DNA from: Oscillospiraceae bacterium
GTDB lineage: Bacteria > Bacillota > Clostridia > Oscillospirales > Ruminococcaceae
Reading direction: 5' to 3'
DNA length: 64,000 nucleotides
Assembly: GCA_009777725.1 (NCBI GenBank)
Contig: WRLG01000003.1
Coordinates: 105,614-169,613, forward strand
Shown piece after piece: positions 45,797 through 57,078 of this stretch. Made by a program: the position numbers and the translations under genes. The notes beneath the pieces were generated by a model. It was given only the letters and a program-made list of their open reading frames with translations. It ran no database searches and was not told the DNA's origin. Each line of letters begins with the position of its first letter. Positions within the stretch are counted from its first letter, which is position 1.

Positions 45797-48700
45797 ATGA
45801 AACTGCATGAAATGTTCGAGAAGAAAATCAACCGACCCATTCAGGGCGTTGTTAAAATCGGTCAAAACGAACCTGCCGTTATTCAAAATGAACTGGAAGA
45901 ATACGTTGTCACCCGTGAATTGGCGGGCAACTTTTATCGCTTCTTCGAGAGCTACCGGAAAGGCACAACGACCCGTACCGATAAGATGGGTGTTTGGATT
46001 TCCGGCTTCTTCGGGAGCGGTAAATCCCACTTTTTGAAAATCCTGTCATACATACTGTCAGGCTTGGAATACACGGGCAAAACCGCCACACGATATTTTG
46101 ACGGCAAAATCGCTGACCAAACGATTCTGGCGGACATGAAAGCGGCGGGCGACATCAGCACAGACGTGATTCTGTTTAATATCGACGCAAAGTCTGATGC
46201 CGACTCCAAAGCAAACAAGGACGCAATCGTTAAGGTCTTTATGAAAGTTTTCAACGAAATGCAGGGCTTTTGCGGCAGTATGCCGTGGATTGCGGACTTG
46301 GAACGTAAAATGACCCTCGAAGAGACTTATGAAGCGTTCAAGCAAAAATTCAATGAAATCTCCGGGACAACATGGGAAGCCGGACGTGAGGATTTTTACT
46401 TTGAGTCCGATTCGATTGTCGAGGCGTTGGCGGCGACGCAAAAAATGAGCGCGGAAGCGGCGCGGCATTGGTGCGAGAGCAGCGAAAAGAGTTACAGCTT
46501 AGACATTACGCAGTTTGCTCATAAGGTACGCGAATACGTTGAGTTCAAATCAAAGTCGCTTGGTAAAAAGCACTTTGTTATTTTCCTTTGCGATGAGCTT
46601 GGACAGTATATGGGAACGGACGGCAACCTGCTTTTGAACCTCCAAACGGTCGTTGAGAGTTTGGGAACCGAGTGCGGAGGCCGCGCTTGGGTGATTGCCA
46701 CGGGGCAGGAAGATATAAGCAGTATCGTAAAGGAAACAAAAGGCGGGCGCGATGCGTTCTCAAAAATTATCGGCAGGTTCGATACCCGCCTGCCCTTGTC
46801 GTCTGCCAACGCAGATGAAGTCATCAAGAAGCGTTTGCTCGCCAAAACCGATGCAAGCACGGATTTACTGCGCCTGCTCTACGCCGAGAAAAAGACCATG
46901 TTTGCAACGGCGACCGGTTTATCTTTTTGACCGACGAAGAACAGGATGTAAACCGAGAAATCCGCGAAATAGCCATCGACCGAAGCGAAATAGTTGAAAA
47001 AGTCGGTGATTCCGCGCTGTATCTGCTGTTCAAGGACAATCGGAAATACCGTTATAATGAACGGCATGACTTCGGGTTTAATGTTTTCATTGATGACCGC
47101 GCAAGAGGTCAGCAAAAAGAAGAAATGGGCATCCGTATCCTAACGCCGTATTATTCACAGGGCGGCGACCTTACGCCATCAGAACTCGGCATTATTTCCA
47201 TGCGTGAGGATAACATCGTTGTCGCGTTGCCGCAGAACATTTCGTTTATGGAGGAAATGGAGCAGGCGTTACAGATTGACGTATACCTTCGCCGTCACGC
47301 GGGCGACAAAGGGACTGATGCGTTGGGTAAAATCATCGCCGCCAAAAACGACGAGTCACAGGAACGCAAGAAACGCTACGGTGAGCTTCTCAAAGAAGCC
47401 CTTAAACTCGCGGAAATCTACGCAAACGGCGCGAAGCTCGACATCAAAGCCAAAGACCCCGCAACGCGCATAAGCGAAGCGTTCCGTGCGTTGGTAGAGA
47501 GCAAATATACAAAACTGCACTTCATTGACACGCCGTTTTATACAGTAGAGGAACTGCGGACGCTCCTTCTCGAAAAAGGGATGCAGGTGAAGGTGGACGG
47601 TATGGAGAACACGCCGAACAAATCCGCCGTTGAGGATGTAACCGATTACATCACACGCAACTCGTACAGCAATATAACGGTGCGGACGTTGATTGACTAT
47701 TTCGGAAAAAGCCCTTACAGGTGGAAAGAAAACGATACCATCGGCGTACTGCTCATGTTGTTTAAGCGGCAGGAGGTTCGGCTTGAGTTAAGCTCGCAAG
47801 CGTTTAATTCGGGTGATGTTCGGGTGGTGGATTATCTCACCAAACGCGACACGAACGACCGTGTTGTCATTAAGGTTCGCGTAAAAGTCACGACGGATTT
47901 ATTGAATATCGCCAAAGACTTAGCGCGTGACCTGTTTTCACATTCGGCTCTGCCGAACGATGAGGACGGTATCATGGCGAAGTTTAAGGACTTAGCCAAA
48001 AACGAACTATACGAACGCTCCGATTCGGGGCGGGATGTCAGCGTTAAGGGTATGTTGGGGCATTACGAAACCGCTCGTTATCCGGGTAAGCAAGTATTGG
48101 AAGCCGGGAAGAAGTTGCTGGAAAGCATTACGGCAATCAATGACGTGCGGACGTTTTTTGAAACCCTGCGGACAAGCAAAGAGGACTTGCTCGACTTCGA
48201 GGAAGATGTTGCCGATGTCAGAAAGTTTTTCATCGGTTAGCGGGCGATTTATGACAAAGCCTTGATGATGCTCGATAGATACGACAAAAACCGTGCCTAT
48301 GTGCTTGACGAAAACACCATAAAAATCATCGGCGAAATCGAGCGAATTACCAAACTGGCTTCGCCATATTCGGAAATTCACCGTCTGCCGGAGTTAACAG
48401 ACTTGTTCGCGAAGCATTTCACCGCCATTCTTGATGAAGAATGTGTTCCGATTGAAGCGGCTGTACGCGAGGATTGGGAAGCGGTTAAGCAGGAGTATAC
48501 CGCGCAAGGATTGGTAAATGAATTTGGCGAAAAGGTCAGAAGCGCGTTCAGCGGATTGGTAGACCGCCTCTCTCACGCGAAAAATATCTTTGAAGCCATC
48601 GCCATGAAAACCGAAAGCGACAGGCTTAAAACCCGACTGATGGGCGAAATCGCAAACGAAGCCGCGAAACGTGCCGCCGTTGACAATACAGATTGTTTAA

Positions 48701-48985
48701 GGGGTGATGATTTGACGGTCACAACGAAAGATAACTTAGCGCAAATCGTTCTATGCTCTGACTTGGGTTACGACCCAAACGACGAAAAGACTTTCGTCAG
48801 ACCGTTCACCGTCGCCGCATGGAACAAACTTGAAACAAAACTTAACGCCTTGAAATATACGTCGTCTGTGTTTTTGAGCGACACGCCCACAGACATAGCG
48901 CGGGAAATCGGATTAACAACGGAGGAAGAATCGCATATCCAAAAGCTGTTGCTTCGTGCCGACAGGCTCGGTGCGAAAATTGAAC
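45797..48985 (+). pseudogene. brxC: BREX ATPase BrxC/PglY, broken three times
   Basis: The N-terminal part (45797-46930) has the P-loop GFFGSGKSHFLK and the ATPase core up to TDLLRLLY. A deletion near 46900 then joins it out of frame to GDRFIFLTDEEQDVNREI. This second part (to 48240) is closed by an in-frame TAG (48238-48240) after DVRKFFIG, and the same frame goes on as RAIYDKALMMLDRYDKNRAY. The third part loses homology near 48985, where the 3' end is fused to a dprA-like gene. BrxC is essential for BREX, so this locus should be inactive unless the breaks are artefacts. Confidence 0.9.
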
Positions 48986-49480
48986 GGCTCGCGTACCGCA
49001 ACGGAAAACGAAACCGACTACGCCGCCAAACACGCCCGTATTTCCGCGCAGAACGGTGTAACCATTATTTTAGGCGGCGCGAGGGGCATTGATACCGTGG
49101 CAAAAGAAGCCGCGCTGAAAGCGGGCGGTAGTGTTGTGACCTTTGTTTCGGACAGCATGACAAAGTACATTGAGGAAAACGCAAGCTATATTTTATGGGA
49201 CAAATTGCTCGTTATCTCGGCGTTTAACCCGGATATATCGTTCCGTGGGTATAACGCATTGGAGCGTAACAAATATATCTACGCAAGCAGCAATTACGCC
49301 GTGGTGGTATCAAGCGGCAGTGGCACGGGCGGGAGTTTCAAAGGCGCGGAATACTGCCTGAAACATAAGCTCACAAAGCTGTACGTCAAAGACGATACCG
49401 AAGCGCCGGACGGCAACAGGAAATTGATTGAAATGGGCGGTCTGCCTGTAAATGGGGAGCATGAGAGGTTGGGAAGCTAA
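48986..49480 (+). pseudogene. DprA-like Rossmann protein, N-terminally truncated
   Basis: 165 codons beginning at GSRTATENETDYAAK, then GVTIILGGARGIDTVAKEAA, VVTFVSDSMTKY and SSGSGTGGSFKGAEYCLKH: the nucleotide-binding fold of DprA/SMF proteins. The first strand before Gly-Ser-Arg is missing, at the junction with brxC. An ATG at 48956 could still give a 174-residue product. The stop overlaps pglX by TAATG. DprA-like genes are occasional BREX passengers. Confidence 0.74.
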
Positions 49481-52400
49481 TGAACAAAGCCGCGATTAAA
49501 AAATACGCCGTCGCCGCGAGGCGCAAGCTGATTGAAGCCGTATCGCAGAAGATGCGGTATTACGGCTGCGACGAAAAAACCGTGCAGAGCGATAACGAAC
49601 TAACGCAAAAGTTCGCAAACAACGGCGTTTATTTAGATGGCGACCAAAAGAAAGCCCGTACCGCGCTCGCCAACCGTGTGAGGTCGCACGGCTTCCAAAC
49701 CGTCGCGGAGGAAGTCGCTTACACTTGGTTTAACCGCCTTGCTGCGCTCCGTTTTATGGAGGTAAACGGCTATCTCCCCTCCGGCATACGCATGCTGTCA
49801 AGCGGCGACGACAACCGCTTGGAGCCGGAGTGTGTCCGCGAATGGGAACGCCTTGATTTCATTGACAGGACAGCCGCTGAAAAAGCCAAAACGCAGAGCG
49901 ACGAAGCCCTTTACCGTTATATCCTCGTGAAGCAATGCAACGAACTCGGCAAGCTCATTCCGGGTATGTTTTCCGCGATTACCGACTACGCCGAACTGCT
50001 TCTTCCCGACCGTCTTTACGTCAAAGACGGCATTGTCTACGACCTCACCCATTCCGAAATCACGGAAGCCGACTTTGGCGAGCAGGTAGAAATTATCGGT
50101 TGGCTGTACCAGTATTACATCAGCGAGAAAAAAGACGAAGTTTTCGCCGCGCTGAAAAAGAACGTAAAAATCACCAAAGAAAACGTCCCCGCCGCGACAC
50201 AGCTTTTCACGCCCGATTGGATTGTGCGGTACATGGTGGAAAACAGCTTAGGGCGGTTGTGGTTGGAAGGGCATCCGAAAGAGGAACTGCGCGTAGGTTG
50301 GAAATATTATCTGCCCGATGCGGAACAAACGCCCGATGTTGAAGCGGAGATTGCTCAAATCCGCCGCATTACCCGCAACATAAAACCGGAAGAAATTAAG
50401 CTAATCGACCCCTGCATGGGCAGCGGGCATATTTTGGTGTACGCCTTTGATGTGCTGTATCAGATTTATTTTAGTCAAGGTTATGCCGAACGCGACATAC
50501 CCGATTTGATTTTGAAAAATAACCTCTTTGGTTTAGATATAGACGAACGCGCCTGCCAGTTGACCAACTTCGCGCTGCTGATGAAAGCCCGCTCGTACAA
50601 CCGCCGCTTTTTCCGTCGCGACCCTGCCGATATTCCGCAACCACAGGTGTACGCCACGTTCGGCAACGCGGATTTGGAGGAATACGGCAGTCTGCTGAAA
50701 GTGGAAAGCGCGGGCGAAATGCCTACCGACCCGACGAACCTCATGGAAATGTCCGGCTACGAAGAACGGCTGAACGCTTGGCATTGCCATGATTTGCTTG
50801 CGCGGAAATATGATGTGGTGGTGACGAACCCGCCGTATATGGGTGCAAGCGGCATGGGCGGGAAATTGGCGGAGTTTGTGAAGAAGAATTACCCCGACAG
50901 CAAGAGTGATATGTTCGCGGCGTTTATTGAGCATTGCGGTACACTTACAAAGAAAAACGGCTATCAGGCGATGATTACGCAACACGCTTGGATGTTCTTG
51001 TCGAGCTATGAAAAACTGCGCGTAAAACTTGGGCAGCGGAACATCGTAAACATGGCCCACCTCGGAGCGCGGGCATTTGCCGAAATCGGCGGCGAAGTGG
51101 TGCAGTCCACGGCGTTTGTTATGCGTAGCGGTCATATCGGCGGTTATAAGGGCGTGTATGTACGCCTTGTTGATATTGGTGACGCGGAGGGTAAGGAACG
51201 CGAGTTTTTGAGCGGCGAACATCGTCATGTTGCTGACGGTGATGACTTTGCGAAGATACCGGGTAGCCCTGTGGCGTATTGGGTGAGCGAAAATATTATT
51301 GATGCTTTTATGTCGAACGAGAATTTTGGGAGTGCTGTTAAGTTTTGCGTTGGAATTTCGACGGCAGATAATAACCGTTTTGTCCGTAATTGGTTTGAGG
51401 TATCCTCTATGGATTTTGCTTTCCCTGCCAGTAGTGACAATGAAATTAAACATGATAAGAAATGGTTTCCGTTTAATAATGGAGGCGAAACAAGGCGTTG
51501 GTATGGAAATAACAGCCTAATAATCAACTGGAAAGATAACGGGCGGGAAATAAAGGATACGGGATTCGCTTCAATAAGAAATAAAGATTATTATATGCGT
51601 CCGGGGTATACATGGTCAGACATTTCAACTGGACGAATAGGGCTAAGGAAATTTGATTGCGGATATATTTTTTCTACCGCAGGGCTGTGTTTGTTTGGAG
51701 AACGTAATGTCGAACTTGTTGTCGCTTTATTGAATAGCGTTGCAAGCACAGCGTTGCTCTCTATTCTTTGTCCCTCATTGCATTTTAACATCGGGGATTT
51801 GGCAAAAATCCCGATATTAGATAGCAAGGGTAATGAGCAGTTAATATCGCATTTCATAAGCACCAACATCGCCCTCTCCCGCGCCGATTGGGATTCCTTT
51901 GAAACCTCATGGGATTTCACGACTCACCCATTGATAAAATCCGCAATTTTTAAGCCTGCACAAATAATGATAGAACAAGCGGCGGGTTCGTTAGTCGAAA
52001 ACACAATGGAAGATGCGTTTAATAATTGGAAGCGTTTTACCAACGATAGTTTCAACGCCCTCAAAGCCAACGAAGAAGAACTCAACCGTATCTTCATCGA
52101 CATCTACGGCTTACAGGACGAACTCACCCCCAAAGTCGAGGACAAGGATGTAACCGTCCGCCGTGCCGATTTGGGACGTGAGGTGCGTTCGTTTATCAGC
52201 TATGCCGTGGGCTGTATGTTCGGGCGGTATTCGCTTGATGTGGACGGGCTTGCTTACGCAGGCGGCGAATGGGATGCGGCGAAATACAAGACCTTCATGC
52301 CGGAGGAGGAAAACGTCCTCCCCGTTACCGACACGGATTATTTCAACAACGACATCGTTCTAAGGTTTATTGAGTTTGTTCGTACCGTCTACGGCGCGGC

Positions 52401-52934
52401 TACGCTTGACGACAACCTGTATTTTATCGCCGAAGCTCTCTACCCCAACACAAACGGCACAGCACGGGAAAAAATCCGCCGCTATTTTATGAATGATTTC
52501 TATAAAGACCACGTTAAAATTTATCAGAAGAAGCCGATTTACTGGCAGTTTGATTCGGGCAAGCTGGGCGGGTTCAAGGCACTTGTTTATCTGCACCGCT
52601 ATGACAAGTACACCGTCGGGCGCGTTCGCATGGAGTATCTGCATCCGCTCCAACGAAGATACGAAGCGGAGATTGAGCGGTTGGAGGCTCTTGAAAAATT
52701 GCCCGAAACATCGGCGCGTGAAAAAGCGCAGGACAAAAGCGCGTAGAACTCCTGCGGAAGAAAATCGCCGAGTGCCGCAGTTACGACCAGATTATCGCCC
52801 ACCTCGCCGTCCAAAACATAGAGCTTGACTTGGACGACGGCGTAACAGCGAATTACGCAAAGTTTCAAGGCGTGGAAATCGCGCAGGGCGATGGACGGTT
52901 GCCTGTGAAGATGGATTTATTGGGGAGGTTTTAG
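49480..52934 (+). pseudogene. pglX: BREX adenine methyltransferase PglX, C-terminal frameshift
   Basis: Methylates adenine in the BREX recognition site, marking self DNA. SAM motif I is DPCMGSGHILVYAFD (about 310) and the catalytic motif is VVTNPPYMGASGMGGK (about 449). Reading is intact for 1088 codons. Near 52735 the frame shifts: the original ends at TAG 52744-52746, while the true C-terminus (VELLRKKIAECRSYDQIIAH, then ELDLDDGVTANYAKFQG) continues in the next frame to 52934. Loss of only the last 60 residues may or may not abolish activity. ATG follows GAGGTTGGGAAG. Confidence 0.92.
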
Positions 52935-52936
52935 AG

Positions 52937-53386
52937 ATGAGTGACTACAAAGTAATGGCAGCAAATTCAATAATGTTTTTTGAATCTTCTAAATTATTGA
53001 AGAAGGTCTTTGACGCTGCTGAAAAGGCAAATAATAAAGAATTAATGGCTTATTATTCTGTGCCATATATAGTGAATAAGTCCTTTGCTACCGAAATGGC
53101 TATTAAAGCTATATTAACAAAAGAAGGAGCGACTTTCAAAAAAATACACAAAATAGATGAGTTGTTTAAGTGTTTGTCTGCACATTGGCAAACGCAAATA
53201 ATAAGCGGCTTAAAAATGGTATTTAACTATTCTGATGCCGAATGTGATGCTGAGTTAGTAAAAATCGGCAACGCTTTTGTAGATTGGCGGTATTTTCATG
53301 AAAAATCAAACCATATTAACTTAGGATTTTTTAATGTTTTTGTCGAAATTATCTGTCAAATATGCTACAAGGAATGTAAAACGTAA
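52937..53386 (+). CDS. HEPN-like small protein inside the BREX operon
   Basis: 149 residues, all helical. YYSVPYIVNKSFATEMAIKA, then HKIDELFKCL and a late DWRYFHE are arranged as in HEPN-type helical bundles. The canonical R-x4-6-H is represented only by RYFHE-like residues, so catalytic ability is uncertain. The start lies 2 bases after the pglX end. AT-rich compared with neighbours (AAT/ATA codons), which suggests separate acquisition. Confidence 0.58.
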   Translation: MSDYKVMAANSIMFFESSKLLKKVFDAAEKANNKELMAYYSVPYIVNKSFATEMAIKAILTKEGATFKKIHKIDELFKCLSAHWQTQIISGLKMVFNYSDAECDAELVKIGNAFVDWRYFHEKSNHINLGFFNVFVEIICQICYKECKT

Positions 53387-53462
53387 CCCGAAAGAAGCAC
53401 CAACACCAACAACCAAATCAAAGTGCAGACACCATCTGCAAAATAAAAAAGGAGGAATCGCG

Positions 53463-54491
53463 GTGTTAATCAACGACAACAGCTACTTCCAAGCGTTGGA
53501 GGACATAAAAACACGCATCCATGACGCGCAGCATAAAGCCGTCTTGGGCATGAACCGCGAGCAGATTATTCTGTTTTGGAATATAGGCAATGTAATCATC
53601 GAAAACACAAAATATGGGAACAAATTCGTTGAAAATCTTGCGCGGGACATCAAACTGGATTTCCCGAAAGCAAAGGGTTATTCTGTCCGAAATTTGAAAT
53701 ATATGCGTAAATTCGCAGCGTTTGTGCCTGACGAGGAAAAAGTGCAGACAGTGTCTGCACTTTTGAGTTGGTCGCATAACACGCATCTTTTGGATAAAAC
53801 GAAAACGCTTGACGAATATCTCTGGTATGCCATGCAGACCATTGAAAACGGTTGGGCGTTGAGTTCGCTTGAATATCATACCGAAACCAAAGCCTATGCG
53901 CGGCAGGCGTTGGCTGATAAAACGGCGAATTATAAGGCTCTGCTTCCCATGCCGCAAAGCGGGCTTGCCACCGATACGCTGAAAGACCCGTATGTGTTCG
54001 ATTTCGTTGAACAGCGCGAAGGAATCATAGAGCGTGAAATTGAAGATGAACTCGTGGCGAACATCGCAAAGACCATCATGGAGCTTGGCACGGGGTTTGC
54101 GTTCTACGGCAACCAATACCAAATAACCGTTGGAAATGTTGACTACTATCTCGACCTTTTGTTTTACAACACACGGCTTCGCTGTTGGGTTGTCATCGAA
54201 TTAAAGCGCGGCAAATTTCAGCCCGAATACGCGGGTAAGCTAAATTTCTACTTATCTGCGGTGGACGATATGCTGCGGCATGAAAACGATAACCCGACAA
54301 TCGGAATCCTGCTTTGCAAGGAAAAAGACAAAATGACCGCCGAATATGCCTTGCGCGACATCAATAAGCCCATCGGCGTGAGCGAATACAAGTTATCGGA
54401 CTTCGTGCCGCAGGAGTTTGTCGATACCCTGCCATCGGCGGAGGATATAGAGAAACGGATTAAGGATAAATTCAAAATAGAGGAAGATTAG
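53463..54491 (+). CDS. PD-(D/E)xK nuclease of the DUF1016/YhcG family
   Basis: 342 residues from GTG 53463 (AAGGAGG lies 7 bases upstream). The N-terminal DUF1016 domain (NREQIILFWNIGNVIIEN, KGYSVRNLKYMRKFAA) is followed by the nuclease domain with YYLDLLFYNTRL and VVIELKRGKF, showing the D...ExK catalytic set near residues 225-245. Members are common in defence islands. Here it lies between pglX and pglZ and may be an accessory nuclease of the locus. Intact. Confidence 0.88.
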   Translation: MLINDNSYFQALEDIKTRIHDAQHKAVLGMNREQIILFWNIGNVIIENTKYGNKFVENLARDIKLDFPKAKGYSVRNLKYMRKFAAFVPDEEKVQTVSALLSWSHNTHLLDKTKTLDEYLWYAMQTIENGWALSSLEYHTETKAYARQALADKTANYKALLPMPQSGLATDTLKDPYVFDFVEQREGIIEREIEDELVANIAKTIMELGTGFAFYGNQYQITVGNVDYYLDLLFYNTRLRCWVVIELKRGKFQPEYAGKLNFYLSAVDDMLRHENDNPTIGILLCKEKDKMTAEYALRDINKPIGVSEYKLSDFVPQEFVDTLPSAEDIEKRIKDKFKIEED

Positions 54492-54506
54492 AATGGGGGA
54501 AGCCAC

Positions 54507-57065
54507 ATGAACATGGTTGAAGTCAAAAAAAGTTTAGACAAGCTGTTTGCGGCGACACCTCGGCAGGGTGCTGTTCGCAATATCGTCTTTTGGTATGACG
54601 ATGACGGCGCGTTTGAAAGTAAAATTGATACGCTCGGACTGGATAACGCGAAAACCGTCACGCTGCGCGATGATAACCAGTTGGCGGTTAAGTTGCTTAT
54701 TGAGCGGGAGGACACGCAGAATAATCTACTTGTCTATTCCCCCATGCCGCGCCCTGCCGACAGGGATAACTGGCTTGCGGATACGATTCGGTACAGCAAA
54801 CTTTTCTCGACAGACGAGGCTTCCTTGATTCTCATAAATTACAAGATGGATGTACAGCTCCGCACGGTTGCACGGGAGTATAAGGCGTTCTTCCATAATA
54901 ACGACCGTGTACGCCGTTTTGACAACTACGGGTTCACCGACTGGACGGAGGATAAGTTTGACATAGCAGTCCTTTCCGCGCTGTGCAAGGTAAACGTGCC
55001 GAATTTCGATGCTTGCATACGCACTATCTTAAACGAAGTGATAGGCGGTGAGAGCGGTACGCTTGACGCTATTTCCAAGTTCGGCAGTATGAGCCGTTTG
55101 TGGATGCTGATTAAGCGTAATTACGGCTACTCTTTTGAAGAAGAAAGTTTTGAGCGGCTCGCCGTTCTACTTCTCGTTACGCACTTCGCACACCGCCTCG
55201 CTCCATCGCTTCCAAAGGCTTGGGACGAGTACAACGCACGGAATACAAGCTGTTTTGTGCTTGTTGACGGCTTTATGAAAGACGCATCGGACGAGAACAA
55301 CTACAAAGAGGTTTGCGATTTCGTTGCGGACAAACTTGATTTGGCGGCGTATATCGCAAACCGGAGCATCGCCGATATTATAGAGTGCGACACATTCCCA
55401 CAGCTTGACGAAGCCATTATCGCCCGTATTCGCGGCAATTTCACCTCCGGCGCGGGTGAATACGACGAATACAAAAAAATGCTCAACGGACGGCGCAACC
55501 GCCGTTGGTTCGGCGACTATGAAAAAGAGTACGAATCGCTGTATTACGCTTGTGAATTGTTTTCGCTGGCTCAAAAAACGCCGGATTTCGCCGCCGCAAA
55601 CACTAAGGTGCTCTGGAAAAAGTATCGGGATGAATACTATCGATTTGATTATTTCTACCGCAAATTTACGACCGCTTATGATGCTCTGCTACAGCCGGAT
55701 GACTGGCGCGAGCTTGCGGCGCAAGTGGAAGCCGCGTATACAAACGGGTTCTTGTCCGAGCTGTCTGTGAAATGGTGCGAATTGCTTGACGACAACAAAG
55801 ACGAAAATGGAGTAATTCCGTGGGCGATTCCCGATTGCAGGGAGCAGGCGCGGTTTTACAGCGATCGTATCAGTAGCTTCGTGCGGAAAGATGAGCGTGT
55901 CGTCGTCATTATTTCCGATGGTTTGCGTTATGAATCCGCCGTGGAGTTTACGCAAATATTGAACCGTGAGTTCAAGGGCGAATCTCGTTTGAGCGAAATG
56001 CTCGGTGTGATACCGTCCTATACCGCGCTTGGCATGGCGGCGTTGCTTCCGCATAAAGCGATTGAAATCGTTAGTAAAGATGAGATATTTATTGACGGCA
56101 TCAACTCAAAAGGCACGGCAAACAAAGAAAGAATCTTGAAAACCGTAAAAGCGGAAGCCGTGGCGATATTCGCCGATAAGCTGATGGAGTTGAGCAAACA
56201 ACAGCTAACCGAAACATTCAACGGCATTAAGCTGATTTACGTTTATCACAACACAATCGACGCTCGCGGCGATAACGCATTAACCGAGCGTGAGGTCTTT
56301 GACGCAACAAAAAAAGCGTTTGGCGAATTGGTTTCTCTCGTTCGGCGGCTTACGAGCGGTATTAGCGCAATCAACATGTTTCTGACGGCAGACCACGGAT
56401 ATATTTACCGTCGAACACCGCTTTCGGTCAGCGATAAAACGCCTAAGAACACGGACGACAACATTGCTTCGACACGGCGGTATATCATGACGAAAACACC
56501 TGCCGATTTGCACGGCACACAGAAATTCTCTATGCGGTACTTAGGGCAGAACGACATAACAGCAGTTGTTCCGCGCGGAGCAAACGTCTTTCCGCTCCAA
56601 GGCGGCGGCGCAAATTATGTTCACGGCGGTTCGTCCTTGCAAGAGGTTATGCTCCCGCTCATTAAATTCAAGAGCGGTAAAAACTACGCAAAAGCAACAG
56701 CGAGGCAAAAGATAACGCTTAGTTTGTCGAGCTTGTCACGAAAAATAACGAGCATCATCACGAACCTTGAGTTTTTCCAAAACGAGCCTGTCGGGGATAA
56801 ACTAACGCCGCTGCGCGTCAAAGCGTTCTTTGCGGACGAAGCGGGCAACCGTATCTCGAACGAGACTATCATCATCGCCGACAGCACGAGCCGCGAACCT
56901 GCCGGACGTGCCTACCGCGAAAAGTTTACCCTGCGTAACGCGCAGTACGATAAAAAACAGACATATTACCTCGTCCTGCAAGATGATGACGATATGGTGA
57001 AGCATGAAATCGTGCGTGTCCCGTACACCATTGATTTGGTTTTCGGCGTCGGTATACAGTTTTAA
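54507..57065 (+). CDS. pglZ: BREX phosphatase-superfamily protein PglZ (type A)
   Basis: 852 residues, usual for type 1 BREX. The alkaline-phosphatase-superfamily metal sites are seen in VVVIISDGLRYESAVEF (about 470) and NMFLTADHGYIYRR (about 625). PglZ is a metal-dependent nuclease/phosphodiesterase required for BREX. GGGGGAAGCC precedes the ATG. Frame intact. Confidence 0.95.
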   Translation: MNMVEVKKSLDKLFAATPRQGAVRNIVFWYDDDGAFESKIDTLGLDNAKTVTLRDDNQLAVKLLIEREDTQNNLLVYSPMPRPADRDNWLADTIRYSKLFSTDEASLILINYKMDVQLRTVAREYKAFFHNNDRVRRFDNYGFTDWTEDKFDIAVLSALCKVNVPNFDACIRTILNEVIGGESGTLDAISKFGSMSRLWMLIKRNYGYSFEEESFERLAVLLLVTHFAHRLAPSLPKAWDEYNARNTSCFVLVDGFMKDASDENNYKEVCDFVADKLDLAAYIANRSIADIIECDTFPQLDEAIIARIRGNFTSGAGEYDEYKKMLNGRRNRRWFGDYEKEYESLYYACELFSLAQKTPDFAAANTKVLWKKYRDEYYRFDYFYRKFTTAYDALLQPDDWRELAAQVEAAYTNGFLSELSVKWCELLDDNKDENGVIPWAIPDCREQARFYSDRISSFVRKDERVVVIISDGLRYESAVEFTQILNREFKGESRLSEMLGVIPSYTALGMAALLPHKAIEIVSKDEIFIDGINSKGTANKERILKTVKAEAVAIFADKLMELSKQQLTETFNGIKLIYVYHNTIDARGDNALTEREVFDATKKAFGELVSLVRRLTSGISAINMFLTADHGYIYRRTPLSVSDKTPKNTDDNIASTRRYIMTKTPADLHGTQKFSMRYLGQNDITAVVPRGANVFPLQGGGANYVHGGSSLQEVMLPLIKFKSGKNYAKATARQKITLSLSSLSRKITSIITNLEFFQNEPVGDKLTPLRVKAFFADEAGNRISNETIIIADSTSREPAGRAYREKFTLRNAQYDKKQTYYLVLQDDDDMVKHEIVRVPYTIDLVFGVGIQF

Positions 57066-57078
57066 TGGGGGTGTCAGT

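Noticed and set aside
46752..46997. 81-codon frame across the brxC deletion
   Set aside because: Arg/Pro/Cys-rich off-frame reading of brxC without a ribosome site.
29928..48240. Stop-codon reassignment
   Set aside because: TGA, TAG and TAA all occur as ordinary gene ends here, and the interrupted genes also carry deletions and frameshifts.
57004..57078. ATG 57004 as start of brxL
   Set aside because: It lies inside the pglZ coding end, without a ribosome site; ATG 57079 has one and gives the family N-terminus.
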